This document shows, one piece after another, positions 1 to 8,735 of a DNA stretch of 64,000 nt. The notes below the pieces were generated by a model. It saw only the letters and a program-made list of their open reading frames with translations, was not told where the DNA came from and did not search any database. The translations under genes were made by a program, and so were the position numbers. The number at the start of each line of letters is the position of its first letter. The stretch's first letter is position 1. Origin of the DNA: Paenibacillus periandrae (GTDB lineage Bacteria > Bacillota > Bacilli > Paenibacillales > NBRC-103111); assembly GCF_022458865.1 (NCBI RefSeq), contig NZ_JAJNMU010000031.1:39290-103289 (forward strand), given 5' to 3'.

Positions 1-506
1 AGATTATTGCGTGAGCCCGCATGCGGATAGGCGATGAAGCTGATTACCGGATAGCACAGTACGAGCAGATCAGGGCGGCAGCCTTCCCGATCTATAGGGT
101 CCTCGGCATCTGGCTGCCCGCTGTCATAATGCGTTCCACTGGCAGAAGCCAGATGGCCACCCGCCGAAAATCCAAGAATACCAACACGGGCGGGATCAAT
201 ATTCCACTCCTTCGCCTTGCTGCGAACGATTCGAATCGCGCGCTGAGCATCGGATAACGGGTTCGGATGCTGATAAGGAGCTACACGATAATGTACAACA
301 AATGCGGAAATACCCAATGAATTGAGCCATAGCGCAATCGGCTCTCCCTCATGATCGGCTCTACGTGCATAACCCCCGCCAGGACATATAACGACCGCAG
401 CCGTTGGCGCTCCACCCTCCACGAGATAAGGCACCAGTGTTGGTAAATCCTCAGCCTCATCCCCTAATGCATTCGGTGTACCCTGTGGCCAAAGCAAAAG
501 ACTCAT
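1..506 (-). CDS. alpha/beta hydrolase (esterase/lipase type), 3' end missing
   Basis: The gene runs off the left edge; about 168 N-terminal residues are present. An oxyanion-hole segment CPGGGYARRADHEGEP near residue 40 and the nucleophile elbow GFSAGGHLAS near residue 115 are typical of BD-FAE/acetyl-xylan-esterase-like serine hydrolases that remove acyl groups from plant polysaccharides or small esters. There is no signal peptide (it begins MSLLLWPQGTPNALG), so the protein is probably cytoplasmic and acts on imported oligosaccharides. The ATG at 504-506 follows AGGAGGA by 7 nt. A consensus cre site lies about 110 bp upstream, which would fit carbon-catabolite control. The C-terminal Asp and His of the triad are outside the window. 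The family is well supported; the substrate is unknown. Confidence 0.85.
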   Translation of the reverse strand, partial: MSLLLWPQGTPNALGDEAEDLPTLVPYLVEGGAPTAAVVICPGGGYARRADHEGEPIALWLNSLGISAFVVHYRVAPYQHPNPLSDAQRAIRIVRSKAKEWNIDPARVGILGFSAGGHLASASGTHYDSGQPDAEDPIDREGCRPDLLVLCYPVISFIAYPHAGSRNN

Positions 507-613
507 TAACAAATCCTCCTTATAGTGCGTGTTCAATAGTCCACTTTTCATCAAAGAGATGGTTTCAAAGGGGACCGTGCGAACAACCTTTTGCTTTGAT
601 CATACTATAATAC

Positions 614-627
614 TGAGAACGTTTACA
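614..627. promoter_or_regulatory. CcpA-binding cre site
   Basis: TGAGAACGTTTACA matches the TGWNANCGNTNWCA cre consensus at every defined position, on both strands. It lies between the hisC stop codon and the truncated esterase gene, with AT-rich promoter-like sequence (TATTATAGTAT on the minus strand) just downstream. Carbon-catabolite repression of the esterase is inferred from the consensus alone. Confidence 0.55.
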
Positions 628-1746
628 CTATTTTTTACTTATTTCCAGCATCGATGCTTGCAGCGCCGTAATCAAAAACTCATTATCCTCTTTCGTCCCC
701 ACCGTGATTCTCACATGCTGTGGAAGACCCCATAATCCGCCATGACGCACAACCACACCTTTGGTTAATAGCAGATCATAATATCGTTTGCTCTGTAGAC
801 CAAGCTCTACAAGCACGAAATTGCTCATACTTTTGATAAAGGGCAGCCCAAGTGCTGAAAAAGCTGCATATAGCTGCTCCCGTCCGGCACTATTGATCTG
901 CTGCGATGCCTGCACATGCAAATCATCCGTGATAGCTGCAGCCGCTGCTGCTTGTGCCAATGCATTGACGTTGAAAGGCTCCTTGACCTTGAGAATGTGA
1001 CTGATGATAGCCTCCGGTGCAGCACCAAAGCCGATACGGAGACCAGCCAAACCATAAATTTTGGAAAAGGTTTGCAGGACCACAACTGGATAGCCCTCAC
1101 GCACATAATCCATGCCGTCTGTATAGTCATCTGCTGTTGCAAAATGGCTATAAGCAGCATCAATCACGACTAACACTCTTGGTGGCAGGGCGGCAAGCAG
1201 CTTTTCCATATCCCGCTTCGGTAAATAGGTGCCTGTCGGATTGTTGGGTGTACATATATAGAGGATCTTCGTTCGCTCCGTTATTGCAGATAGCATCAGC
1301 TCGATATTATACCCATAGTCCTGATTGAGCGGCACAGCGATCACTTCGGCATTCATCAAACGTGCGCCAAATTCGTATTCGGTAAAAGACGGACTGGGTA
1401 CGATGATTTCATCCTCCGGCTCCAGAAAGGCTTCTGAAATGAGCGAAATCAGTTCATCCCCACCATTGGTGACTATGATTTGCCTCGATTGCAAATTTAA
1501 TTTTGCAGCAATGGCAGCATTCACATCTTTGGCATCGGCGTCCGGATAACGATGTATTTCAGCCATGAATTGCTGAACAGCCTTTATACCTTTGGGTGAA
1601 GCTCCCAGTGGATTTTCATTGGAAGCAAGCTTCACTACCTTCGTTAGTCCAAGCTCCCGTTGAACCTCCCATATCGGTTTACCTGGTGTATAAGGCTTGA
1701 TGCTTTCCAGCGCTTGACGCGGTTTAACCTGTGTTTTGATTGACAT
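628..1746 (-). CDS. hisC: histidinol-phosphate aminotransferase
   Basis: This is a fold-type I PLP-dependent aminotransferase of normal length (372 aa). In histidine synthesis HisC converts imidazole-acetol phosphate plus glutamate to histidinol phosphate plus 2-oxoglutarate, and many HisC enzymes also transaminate aromatic amino acids. Visible motifs are the substrate segment KLASNENPLG (about 39-48), the cofactor segment TNGGDELI (93-100), CTPNNPTG (165-172) and the PLP-lysine region TFSKIYGLAGLRIG with Lys229. The ATG follows AAGGAG by 8 nt. No other his genes are nearby, so it stands alone. A second copy elsewhere in the genome, or a main role in aromatic amino acid synthesis, is possible. 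The family is certain; the exact in vivo substrate is less so. Confidence 0.9.
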   Translation of the reverse strand: MSIKTQVKPRQALESIKPYTPGKPIWEVQRELGLTKVVKLASNENPLGASPKGIKAVQQFMAEIHRYPDADAKDVNAAIAAKLNLQSRQIIVTNGGDELISLISEAFLEPEDEIIVPSPSFTEYEFGARLMNAEVIAVPLNQDYGYNIELMLSAITERTKILYICTPNNPTGTYLPKRDMEKLLAALPPRVLVVIDAAYSHFATADDYTDGMDYVREGYPVVVLQTFSKIYGLAGLRIGFGAAPEAIISHILKVKEPFNVNALAQAAAAAAITDDLHVQASQQINSAGREQLYAAFSALGLPFIKSMSNFVLVELGLQSKRYYDLLLTKGVVVRHGGLWGLPQHVRITVGTKEDNEFLITALQASMLEISKK

Positions 1747-1814
1747 CCTGTCAGCTCCTTTTACTTTATCACTACACTCTGATAATACATTAATGCGTTA
1801 CTATAGTAAAGTAT

Positions 1815-3032
1815 TTATTTTTCCGTTAATGATCGCAGTCGTCGGAGCGACGGGAATAAATACATCCATAAGCCGGCAACGGCTATCGTACCAATCCCTC
1901 CGATGAATGCAGCGGGAACAGCCCCCATAAACCCTGCCATCATACCTGACTCGAACTCGCCAAGCTGATTGGACGTCCCAACGAAAAGCGAATTCACAGC
2001 GTTCACTCGGCCCCGCATTTCATCTGGCGTTTGCAATTGCACGAGAGATGACCTAATCACGACACTGACTACATCCGAGGCTCCAATGAAGAGCAAAGCC
2101 ACTAACGATATCAACAAGTTCGTAGAAAGGGCAAAGAGCATGGTCGCCAATCCAAACACAAACAGCGCTCCGAACAATGTGGAGCCAAAGGCTTTTTTAA
2201 GTGGAAAATAGGCCAACACAATCGACATGACCAGGGCACCAACCGCTGGTGCAGTGCGCATAACTCCCAATGCCCAAGGGCCTGCATGCAAAATGTCCTG
2301 CGCAAATATCGGCATAAGCGCTGTTGCTCCGCCAAGCAGTACAGCAAAAAGATCAAGCGAGATCGTTCCCAATATGATTGGGCGGCGATAAATAAACACC
2401 ATGCCTGAGAAGATAGAGCTCATGGACAGTGGTTCCAGTTTTCGTATACTTTGCTCCATGCGGATCAGGAAGGTAAGGATTCCGGCAGCTGACAGCGCAA
2501 CCGCAGCTGTGATGTAAACAAAGGCAGGACCCACAGAAAAAAGCAATCCGCCAAGGGAAGGACCGAGGATTTGAGCTGTTTGACCAGCTGAGGTACTCCA
2601 TGCGATAGCTTGCTGTAAAATAGCTTTGGGCACCAGCTGTGGTAACAGCGCCGAGGACGAGGGCCCTTCAAATGCCCGACACGCTCCGATAATCGCGGCG
2701 GCCACCAAAATTTGATCACGGCCAAGCCAGCCTGCTAGATTCCCGAGCAGCAGCAGAACAGCTATCGCAGCCTCGACGATCTGACAAAAGAAAACGATCT
2801 TGCGCCGGTCAAAACGGTCTGCAACATGCCCGACTACTAAGGTTAACAGCACCATGGGTACAAACTGGGCCAGACCCACAAAACCAAGACTGAACGCGTC
2901 ATGAGTTAAATCATACATCTGCCATCCGATCGCAACGGAGAGCATTTGGAACGAGGTTGAAGATAAAGTTCGCGATATCCAAAATTTCGTGAAAGACGAA
3001 TGCTTATGAATAGAATCCGGTGATTGAAGCAA
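1815..3032 (-). CDS. MFS transporter, EntS/MFS_3-like
   Basis: This is a 12-transmembrane major facilitator of about 405 aa. The family signature GHVADRFDRRKIVF sits in the loop after TM2, and a related loop TPDEMRGRVNAVNSLF lies in the C-terminal half. The overall pattern resembles the MFS_3 group (enterobactin-exporter-like and drug-efflux proteins), so export of a small molecule is the best guess. The start is ambiguous: a GTG at 3042-3044 is in frame, but it lies inside the Shine-Dalgarno sequence AAGGAAGTGA. The TTG at 3030-3032, 8 nt after that site, is therefore the better start. It is separated from hisC by 68 bp and may be cotranscribed with it. The substrate cannot be told. Confidence 0.88.
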   Translation of the reverse strand: MLQSPDSIHKHSSFTKFWISRTLSSTSFQMLSVAIGWQMYDLTHDAFSLGFVGLAQFVPMVLLTLVVGHVADRFDRRKIVFFCQIVEAAIAVLLLLGNLAGWLGRDQILVAAAIIGACRAFEGPSSSALLPQLVPKAILQQAIAWSTSAGQTAQILGPSLGGLLFSVGPAFVYITAAVALSAAGILTFLIRMEQSIRKLEPLSMSSIFSGMVFIYRRPIILGTISLDLFAVLLGGATALMPIFAQDILHAGPWALGVMRTAPAVGALVMSIVLAYFPLKKAFGSTLFGALFVFGLATMLFALSTNLLISLVALLFIGASDVVSVVIRSSLVQLQTPDEMRGRVNAVNSLFVGTSNQLGEFESGMMAGFMGAVPAAFIGGIGTIAVAGLWMYLFPSLRRLRSLTEK

Positions 3033-3114
3033 AGTGAGGGTCACTTCCTTTTACAGAATTACAAAATTACAGGATCATTGAATCAGAGCTAGTCTAGCCC
3101 GCTAGTCATAGATG

Positions 3115-3153
3115 ACAAAAAACCTCTAAAACCAAAGGGTATTAGAGGGTTTG
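3115..3153 (-). terminator. intrinsic terminator of the DUF4157 gene
   Basis: On the minus strand a hairpin with arms AACCCTCTAA and TTAGAGGTT (one bulged base) is followed by TTTTTT. It lies 77 bp after the stop codon of the DUF4157 gene. Confidence 0.75.
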
Positions 3154-3229
3154 ATACAGTCGAACTGGGTTCTATTGAGCAGCCATTAACAGGCTTGTCG
3201 GAATTTTATACCATTACAACAAGATCGCT

Positions 3230-4057
3230 TTACAGCTTGCGTCCAAAGCTTTCATATGAAACCGTGATATTGGCATCGGTAATCGTTTTGGGAACAACAT
3301 TGTTCTTCTTCAACAGCTTTTTGACCTGCGTATCATAGTTTACCTGGCCTCTGGGATGAGATTTGGTCGTAGCTACATGCTCCTCGCCATCATATTGAAA
3401 CTCCTGCACGACGCCACCTGCGTCTGTATAAGATCCGGTAATATTTTTTACATAGATTTCGGTCTGCTGGAGCTGAATGACGCCGCCTTCGGTTTTCATC
3501 TGAATCGCTTGCTGGCCCATACGGTCTGCTTCCGATTCGAGTGCGGCATCATCATTAATGGAAACTCCGCTCTTCGCCTGCATCGTCGGATTTACACGTC
3601 CTTGCTTTTGCTGTACGACATGCCATGCTTCATGCGGCAGATGCTTTTCCTGACCCGGACCCAGATGAATATCAGCGCCCTGTGCGTATGCTAATGCATT
3701 CAGCTCCTGCGGCTTCGAGGAATTATAATGAACCTTTACATCGTCCATAGACATTCCTGATAGGTTTTCCACACCTTGCTTAAGCTGATCCGGCATACCA
3801 TTCTTCTCCTTCTCGGATTCCTTTTCCGGAGGATCCACTACACGTTGAATGGCAGCTCTCGATCGCATCAGCTGGGCAACCGCCTTATTGCCTATCGTTT
3901 GTTGAAGCTGCATAAAGTCTTCAGGCGATTCAGGTTCACGCATATGGCTCATGGAACTGTTTGACTGCCGCTGCTCCTCAAGCTGCTGCTGCGGTTGTGT
4001 AAGGGCAGAACCTCTTCCCGAATTCCGGTTTGCTTTTTTTCTCATAAATGTCGGCAT
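3230..4057 (-). CDS. DUF4157 (eCIS core domain) protein with HExxH motif
   Basis: The protein has 275 aa. Residues about 1-90 are polar and disordered and carry the LQQTIGNKAVAQLMR motif (51-65) common upstream of DUF4157 domains. The DUF4157 domain spans about 95-190: GMSMDDVKVHYNSSKPQELN, then YAQGADIHLGPG, then HEAWHVVQQKQG with a zinc-protease-like HExxH at His142-His146. About 80 residues without a recognised domain follow. DUF4157 proteins elsewhere are found with extracellular contractile injection systems or as leader domains of toxins; no injection-system gene is in this window. The ATG follows GGGAGGTTAAC. It is monocistronic, with its own terminator. The domain assignment is firm; whether it is an active protease, a toxin carrier or a self-processing module is unknown. 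Confidence 0.85.
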   Translation of the reverse strand: MPTFMRKKANRNSGRGSALTQPQQQLEEQRQSNSSMSHMREPESPEDFMQLQQTIGNKAVAQLMRSRAAIQRVVDPPEKESEKEKNGMPDQLKQGVENLSGMSMDDVKVHYNSSKPQELNALAYAQGADIHLGPGQEKHLPHEAWHVVQQKQGRVNPTMQAKSGVSINDDAALESEADRMGQQAIQMKTEGGVIQLQQTEIYVKNITGSYTDAGGVVQEFQYDGEEHVATTKSHPRGQVNYDTQVKKLLKKNNVVPKTITDANITVSYESFGRKL

Positions 4058-4144
4058 GTTAACCTCCCTTTAAAGCATCCAATAACCGTACTTATTCGAT
4101 CAACACCCACAAATTTCCTGCTCTACCGAGCCCAAACCACCAGC

Positions 4145-5734
4145 TTATTCCCAAATAACTTCCCAATTGCTGTTTAAGGCAGCTTCAATTGTTCCTTTTT
4201 CCATAATGTAAGAAGCCAGCAGCTCAGCCATGTCTGTCGGAATGTCTTTCACTATGGGCTTGCCATGAAACATCGCATAGTTCCCGCCACCGCCAGCCCT
4301 GTAATTATTCATCACTACATCATAATGACCGTTCATGTCCAAGGGCTGTCCCTGATAGCCCAAGCTCTGCACACGCTCGCCTTCCGGCCGCGATATGTTG
4401 AGCTTATATGTGATTCCTTCCCACATATCATAATTGTAATGCTGCGGCTTAGGCTCGCTAAAGGCTGTACTGACCTGCACCGGACCGCCCGTATATGGAG
4501 CAAAATATGCTGCAGAATGCTCCAGTGCATCCTTAATATCTTGTCCGCTCACTCTAAGCACCTGCAAAGTATTCGGGTATATATAGTTGGATACAATATC
4601 CCTCATCGTAATATCTGACGGGAATCCCGGTGAAATATTATCGAATAGAGCCGTATTGGAAATCGAGGCGCCTGACAGCTCCATCTGTACCCTGTTGATG
4701 AACTCGATCAGAGGATGCTCCTTTAAACGAAGGGCCATGGGGTCAGTGACCCGCATATCACCGAGCAGCTTGCCGATAGGCTGATCCAGCCACTTTTGCG
4801 TTAAGGCTTCATTTGGTTGCAATAGCTCGACAATTTCTGCCTGCGGCGGAACACCCGAAGGAGACAGCAGCTCAGAGCTGGATTCCAACAAATGCCAGCC
4901 GTTCTCTGTATGCTCCATGTGAAGCTGTACCTTTCCGAGAAACGCTCCCTGACTGCCTGGCTGCATAATCGTAACTCCACCCAGACGTTTACCAGCGATC
5001 GATCGATGCTGATGTCCGGTAAGCAGCACATCAATCCCCTTTACCTCCTGGCACAGCCTGTATCCCTGATTTTCTCCCGTTAACGGCTCTGTCGGTTCTC
5101 CCGTATCCAGATCACGCTCAAATCCGCCATGATAGGACACGACAACGACGTCCGCCTTTTGCTCATTTCGTAAATAAGCTACCCATTTCTGTGCAGCCTC
5201 GACAGCATCGTCGAACCGCAGACCCGCAATATGCTCGGCTTTTTCCCAGTTCGGGATGTAAGGGGTCGTCAAGCCAAGTACAGCTATTGTTGGGCCATTG
5301 TCGAACGCTTTGAGTATATAGGGCTGTCCGAAATACGGCTCCCCACTCTCGTTATCAACAATATTCGCACTTAACCATGGGAATGCCGATTCCTTTACCG
5401 CTTTATGTAATAAAGGCAGACCATAGTTGAACTCGTGATTGCCCATGACAGCAGCATCGTAATGCAGCTTGTTTAAACAGCTGATCATCGGGTTAGGAGC
5501 AGCGGCATCCAGACGGGCATGGTGGTAAGCGAGGGGCGTGCCTTGAATCAAATCTCCGTTATCGATCACAAGGACAGCCTCCTGCAAGGCCCTTTCTCTT
5601 TCAATTAATGTGGCGATTCGGGCAAAACCAATGTCAGCAGACTCATTATTTGCATATTGAATGGGCAGCATAAAGCCATGAAGATCGCTTGTTTGCAGAA
5701 TGGTAATCGTCTGCTTTACCGATGTATTTATCAA
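4145..5734 (-). CDS. bifunctional metallophosphatase/5'-nucleotidase, cytosolic type
   Basis: About 529 aa. An N-terminal calcineurin-like phosphatase domain carries the metal ligands in order: SDLHG, DNGDLIQG, MGNHEFNYG, SYHGG and GHQHRS. A C-terminal 5'-nucleotidase domain (about 340-490) ends with MNNYRAGGGGNYAMF. Members hydrolyse nucleoside 5'-monophosphates or 2',3'-cyclic nucleotides. No signal peptide or cell-wall anchor is present, unlike secreted CpdB/YfkN enzymes, so it resembles the cytoplasmic YunD type. A TTG at 5750-5752 is in frame but lies just before the ACAGGAG site; the TTG at 5732-5734, 8 nt after that site, is preferred. It is divergent from phnD, and the shared 278-bp region has a PhoP-box-like repeat. 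Confidence 0.88.
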   Translation of the reverse strand: MINTSVKQTITILQTSDLHGFMLPIQYANNESADIGFARIATLIERERALQEAVLVIDNGDLIQGTPLAYHHARLDAAAPNPMISCLNKLHYDAAVMGNHEFNYGLPLLHKAVKESAFPWLSANIVDNESGEPYFGQPYILKAFDNGPTIAVLGLTTPYIPNWEKAEHIAGLRFDDAVEAAQKWVAYLRNEQKADVVVVSYHGGFERDLDTGEPTEPLTGENQGYRLCQEVKGIDVLLTGHQHRSIAGKRLGGVTIMQPGSQGAFLGKVQLHMEHTENGWHLLESSSELLSPSGVPPQAEIVELLQPNEALTQKWLDQPIGKLLGDMRVTDPMALRLKEHPLIEFINRVQMELSGASISNTALFDNISPGFPSDITMRDIVSNYIYPNTLQVLRVSGQDIKDALEHSAAYFAPYTGGPVQVSTAFSEPKPQHYNYDMWEGITYKLNISRPEGERVQSLGYQGQPLDMNGHYDVVMNNYRAGGGGNYAMFHGKPIVKDIPTDMAELLASYIMEKGTIEAALNSNWEVIWE

Positions 5735-5914
5735 TGGGATGGCTCCTGTCAATTATGGAATGTTGTTGTTATTGATTCTTCTACCTACTATATCAAACAA
5801 TTCCAAGATGCTTCAAGGCAATTGCAGTACCCTGCTTGGAGCTAATTTCATCCCTGTCATCATATGTAATATACATACATTTTAAAACACAATAACTAAC
5901 GTGAATGTAACGTG

Positions 5915-5942
5915 TTAATCATAAATTTATAAATTATTTACT
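5915..5942 (+). promoter_or_regulatory. PhoP-box-like triple hexamer upstream of phnD
   Basis: Three TT-rich hexamers, TTAATC, TTTATA and TTTACT (5915, 5926, 5937), recur every 11 bp. They resemble the TT(A/C/T)A(C/T)A direct repeats bound by PhoP in Bacillus. A possible -10 hexamer TATAGT lies at 5964-5969, placing the repeats where PhoP binds at activated promoters. The match is loose, and the region is AT-rich. Confidence 0.4.
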
Positions 5943-6012
5943 GTCCTGTTGGATATATTATGCTATAGTAGAGGCAGCTTGTATTTTACAATTAACAGGA
6001 GGTCAAAAAGAC

Positions 6013-7005
6013 ATGTTTAAAAAATTTGCATCCTTAAGCCTGACGCTGGTTCTTACCGCGGGAATCGCAGCAGCTTGTGGACAGACAGCAGCACCGACGC
6101 CAGCAGCACCTGCTCCTGCGACTCCAGCTCCAGCAGCAACACCTGCTCCTACTCCAGCACCGACAGCCAAAGGGTATGCACCTAAAGAATTAAATGTACA
6201 ATTCGTACCTTCCCAAAGCGCTGAAACGTTGGAAGCCAAAGCAAAGCCGCTTGAAAAGCTGCTTGGCGACAAGCTCGGTATTCCAGTAAAGGTAACAATC
6301 TCCACTAACTATAACACGATCATCGAAGCTATGGCTTCCAAAAAAGTAGATATCGGCTTCTTGCCTCCTACGGGCTACGTGTTGGCTCATGACGATAAAA
6401 AAGCTGCTGATCTGCTGCTTCAAGCCCAACGTTATGGTGTTAACGACGAAACTGGACAAGAAGACAAATCCAAGCTTGTTGATTCCTACAAATCCATGAT
6501 TATCGTCAAAAAAGATTCCCCAATCAAAACGATTGAAGATCTGAAAGGCAAAAAAATCGCATGGCAGGATGTAACATCATCCGCTGGTTATATTTATCCA
6601 GGTCTTGAATTGAAGAAGAAAAACATCGACCCTGATAAAGACGTTAAAGGTATTGTCGTAAAGGGCCACGATAAAGGCGTTCTAGCTGTATTGAATGATG
6701 AAGTTGACGCAGCGGCTGTGTTCCAGGATGCTCGCTTGAACGTTGTTAAGGATGTTCCGGACGTATTCGAAAAAACTCGCGTGCTGTTCTTCACAACTCC
6801 GATCCCTAATGATACCATCGCTGTTCGTACGGACATGAGCGATGAATGGCGCAAGAAAATTTCCGATGCTTTCATTGCTATCGGTCAAGACCCACAAGGC
6901 CAACAAATCATCTATGAAGTGTATTCCCACCGCGGGTATACAACATCGGATGACAGCAAATTCAATGTTGTTCGTGATGCTAACAAGCAAATGGGCGGCA
7001 AATAA
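6013..7005 (+). CDS. phnD: phosphate/phosphite/phosphonate ABC transporter substrate-binding lipoprotein
   Basis: 330 aa. A lipoprotein signal peptide ends in AGIAAAC with the lipidated Cys22. A roughly 30-residue Ala/Pro/Thr linker then tethers the periplasmic-binding fold to the membrane surface. The fold shows PhnD-family motifs: VQFVPSQSAETLEAKAKPL (about 59-77), a segment around IEAMASKKVDIGFLPPTGYV, and KGKKIAWQDVTSSAGYIYPG. It should capture phosphonate, phosphite or phosphate and deliver it to the PhnC/PhnE/PhnE transporter encoded convergently at 7147-9505. The ATG follows AGGAGGT by 9 nt. Having phnD apart from and facing the rest of the system is unusual. No C-P lyase or phosphonatase gene is in the window. 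Confidence 0.92.
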   Translation: MFKKFASLSLTLVLTAGIAAACGQTAAPTPAAPAPATPAPAATPAPTPAPTAKGYAPKELNVQFVPSQSAETLEAKAKPLEKLLGDKLGIPVKVTISTNYNTIIEAMASKKVDIGFLPPTGYVLAHDDKKAADLLLQAQRYGVNDETGQEDKSKLVDSYKSMIIVKKDSPIKTIEDLKGKKIAWQDVTSSAGYIYPGLELKKKNIDPDKDVKGIVVKGHDKGVLAVLNDEVDAAAVFQDARLNVVKDVPDVFEKTRVLFFTTPIPNDTIAVRTDMSDEWRKKISDAFIAIGQDPQGQQIIYEVYSHRGYTTSDDSKFNVVRDANKQMGGK

Positions 7006-7020
7006 GCATTTCGATCATCA

Positions 7021-7078
7021 AGCAACAAAAAGACCGTATCCGCAGGAATTTCCTGTGAGATACGGTCTTTTTGTTGCT
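7021..7078. terminator. bidirectional terminator between phnD and phnE
   Basis: Perfect 20-bp inverted arms (7021-7040 and 7059-7078) enclose an inner CAGGAA/TTCCTG stem. The sequence AAAAAGACCGTATC...GATACGGTCTTTTT gives a T-run on both strands, so it can end both phnD and the convergent phnCEE transcript. Confidence 0.9.
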
Positions 7079-7146
7079 CCATTATTAAGGAGTATCCTAA
7101 CAGAACAGCAGCGCGGTAAGAAGTAATTACCGCGCCTCGTCCTCCA

Positions 7147-7944
7147 TTAAATAATACGTTTACGAATATAGCCTGAAATCAGATCAATGATCGTCACCAT
7201 CACGATAACACCCAATAAAATAATGCCGACACGAGGCCAACTTCGAGCCTCCAGTGCAAATATAAGCGGAGTCCCGATACCACCAGCCCCAATTACACCA
7301 AGGATCGCTGCAGAACGGATATTGATTTCAAAGCGATATAAAGCGAAAGAGAGGAAGTCTGGCATAACCTGCGGAATCACGGCAAACCATAACGTCTGCA
7401 GCTTGTTGGCACCACATGCGGTCAACGCTTCTGTTGGACCATGATCCAAATTTTCAATCGCTTCCGAGTACAGTTTACCAAGCATCCCGATCGAGTGTAC
7501 GCCGAGTGCTAATGAACCTGCGTAAGAGCCGGGGCCTACAGCTTTAATAAATATAATAGCCATCACAACCTCGGGGAATGTACGGATCGCGCTCAGCATA
7601 AACTTGCCGCTGCTCGTAGCCCATTTTGCCTTCCCCTTCGCACTAGCAGCCCAGAAAGCAAACGGTATACAGAGCACTGCCGAAATCACGGTACCCAGCA
7701 CGGCTATCGCGGCAGTTTCCAGCAGACCACGAAGCAGATCCTCGCCCTCAGGTAAATAAACGAAATTCCAATCCGGATGCAGCAGCCCCCGCAGTATGGC
7801 CATGGACACCTGGCCTGCTGTCGCTTTAATTCCACTGAACTCCAGTCCGGAAAATCCCCATACAATTAAAATAATCGTCACTAACCATATTGCCCAGTAG
7901 CGAATGCGACGGCCAACACTTGCTTTCATCGTCTCTGGCTTCAT
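7147..7944 (-). CDS. phnE: phosphonate ABC transporter permease, second copy
   Basis: 265 aa with about six transmembrane segments. The binding-protein-dependent permease domain has the EAA loop EAIENLDHGPTEALTACGAN (near residue 155), which contacts the PhnC ATPase. The motif GVIGAGGIGTPL near the end is a PhnE family mark. The ATG is 4 nt inside the end of the upstream phnE gene (ATGA-type overlap), so the two are translationally coupled. Together the two PhnE proteins should form a heterodimeric channel. It is the last gene of phnC-phnE-phnE. Confidence 0.93.
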   Translation of the reverse strand: MKPETMKASVGRRIRYWAIWLVTIILIVWGFSGLEFSGIKATAGQVSMAILRGLLHPDWNFVYLPEGEDLLRGLLETAAIAVLGTVISAVLCIPFAFWAASAKGKAKWATSSGKFMLSAIRTFPEVVMAIIFIKAVGPGSYAGSLALGVHSIGMLGKLYSEAIENLDHGPTEALTACGANKLQTLWFAVIPQVMPDFLSFALYRFEINIRSAAILGVIGAGGIGTPLIFALEARSWPRVGIILLGVIVMVTIIDLISGYIRKRII

Positions 7945-8735
7945 AACAGCTTCTCCCGTAACTTCGTACTCACATAATCAATGATCAACACGACCACAAA
8001 TATTAGTAATATGATCGTTGATGCCTGATCATATCTCAGACGATCCAAAGCGCGCTGCAGCAGCAATCCAATACCACCGGCCCCTACAAACCCGAGAATG
8101 GTAGCAGCACGCACATTAACTTCAAATGTATAAAGCACAAATCCAGCGAACTGTGCGGTAACCTGAGGCAGCACACCGAATCGAATCCACTGCAGCTTAT
8201 TCGCGCCAACCGCTGTCATAGCTTCCGGAGGCCCCGGATCAATAGACTCAATAGACTCATAAGTAAGCTTGGATACCAGTCCAAATGAGAAAAAGGCAAG
8301 CGCTATTGTTCCCGCCAATGCGCCATATCCGACGATAGCCGCGAAGACACCTGCATACATCAGGTCAGGAATCGTGCGGACAAAGTTCAAAATAAAGCGG
8401 GCAGCAGCGCTTAAAACCGGTACACGGGTTACATTGCGAGCGGCCAGGAACGAAATCGGAATCGCAATTAATGAACCGACAACCGTACCGACAATCGCCA
8501 TGCGAATCGTTTCCAGCATCGGCCCCCAGCCCGTGCTAAAGTAACTCCAATTGGGCGGGTACATTTCGACGAACAGCTTGCCCATTTCCGGAATACCTTC
8601 TATAAGCTCGGGTATCGAAACATTGGTCTTGTACGCACTGGCACCCAGGAGTATAAGTAGCATAATAATGGAAAGATTCCTTTTTAATGATGAAGACTTC
8701 TGTAAAGCAGCGTTTTTACCCTTGGATGGCGACAT
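7941..8735 (-). CDS. phnE: phosphonate ABC transporter permease, first copy
   Basis: 264 aa. One N-terminal transmembrane helix is followed by the permease domain. The EAA loop reads YESIESIDPGPPEAMTAVGA, and the C-terminal motif is GFVGAGGIGLLL. It is paralogous to the next gene (same loop positions and the same LPQV and RAATILG blocks), so the pair arose by duplication and probably works as a heterodimer. Its start touches the phnC stop, and its end overlaps the next phnE, so the three genes form one tight operon. Substrate choice between phosphonate, phosphite and phosphate cannot be read from the sequence. Confidence 0.93.
   Translation of the reverse strand: MSPSKGKNAALQKSSSLKRNLSIIMLLILLGASAYKTNVSIPELIEGIPEMGKLFVEMYPPNWSYFSTGWGPMLETIRMAIVGTVVGSLIAIPISFLAARNVTRVPVLSAAARFILNFVRTIPDLMYAGVFAAIVGYGALAGTIALAFFSFGLVSKLTYESIESIDPGPPEAMTAVGANKLQWIRFGVLPQVTAQFAGFVLYTFEVNVRAATILGFVGAGGIGLLLQRALDRLRYDQASTIILLIFVVVLIIDYVSTKLREKLL

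Noticed and set aside
628..1746. hisC as part of a histidine operon
   Set aside because: No other his genes are nearby and flanking genes are unrelated.
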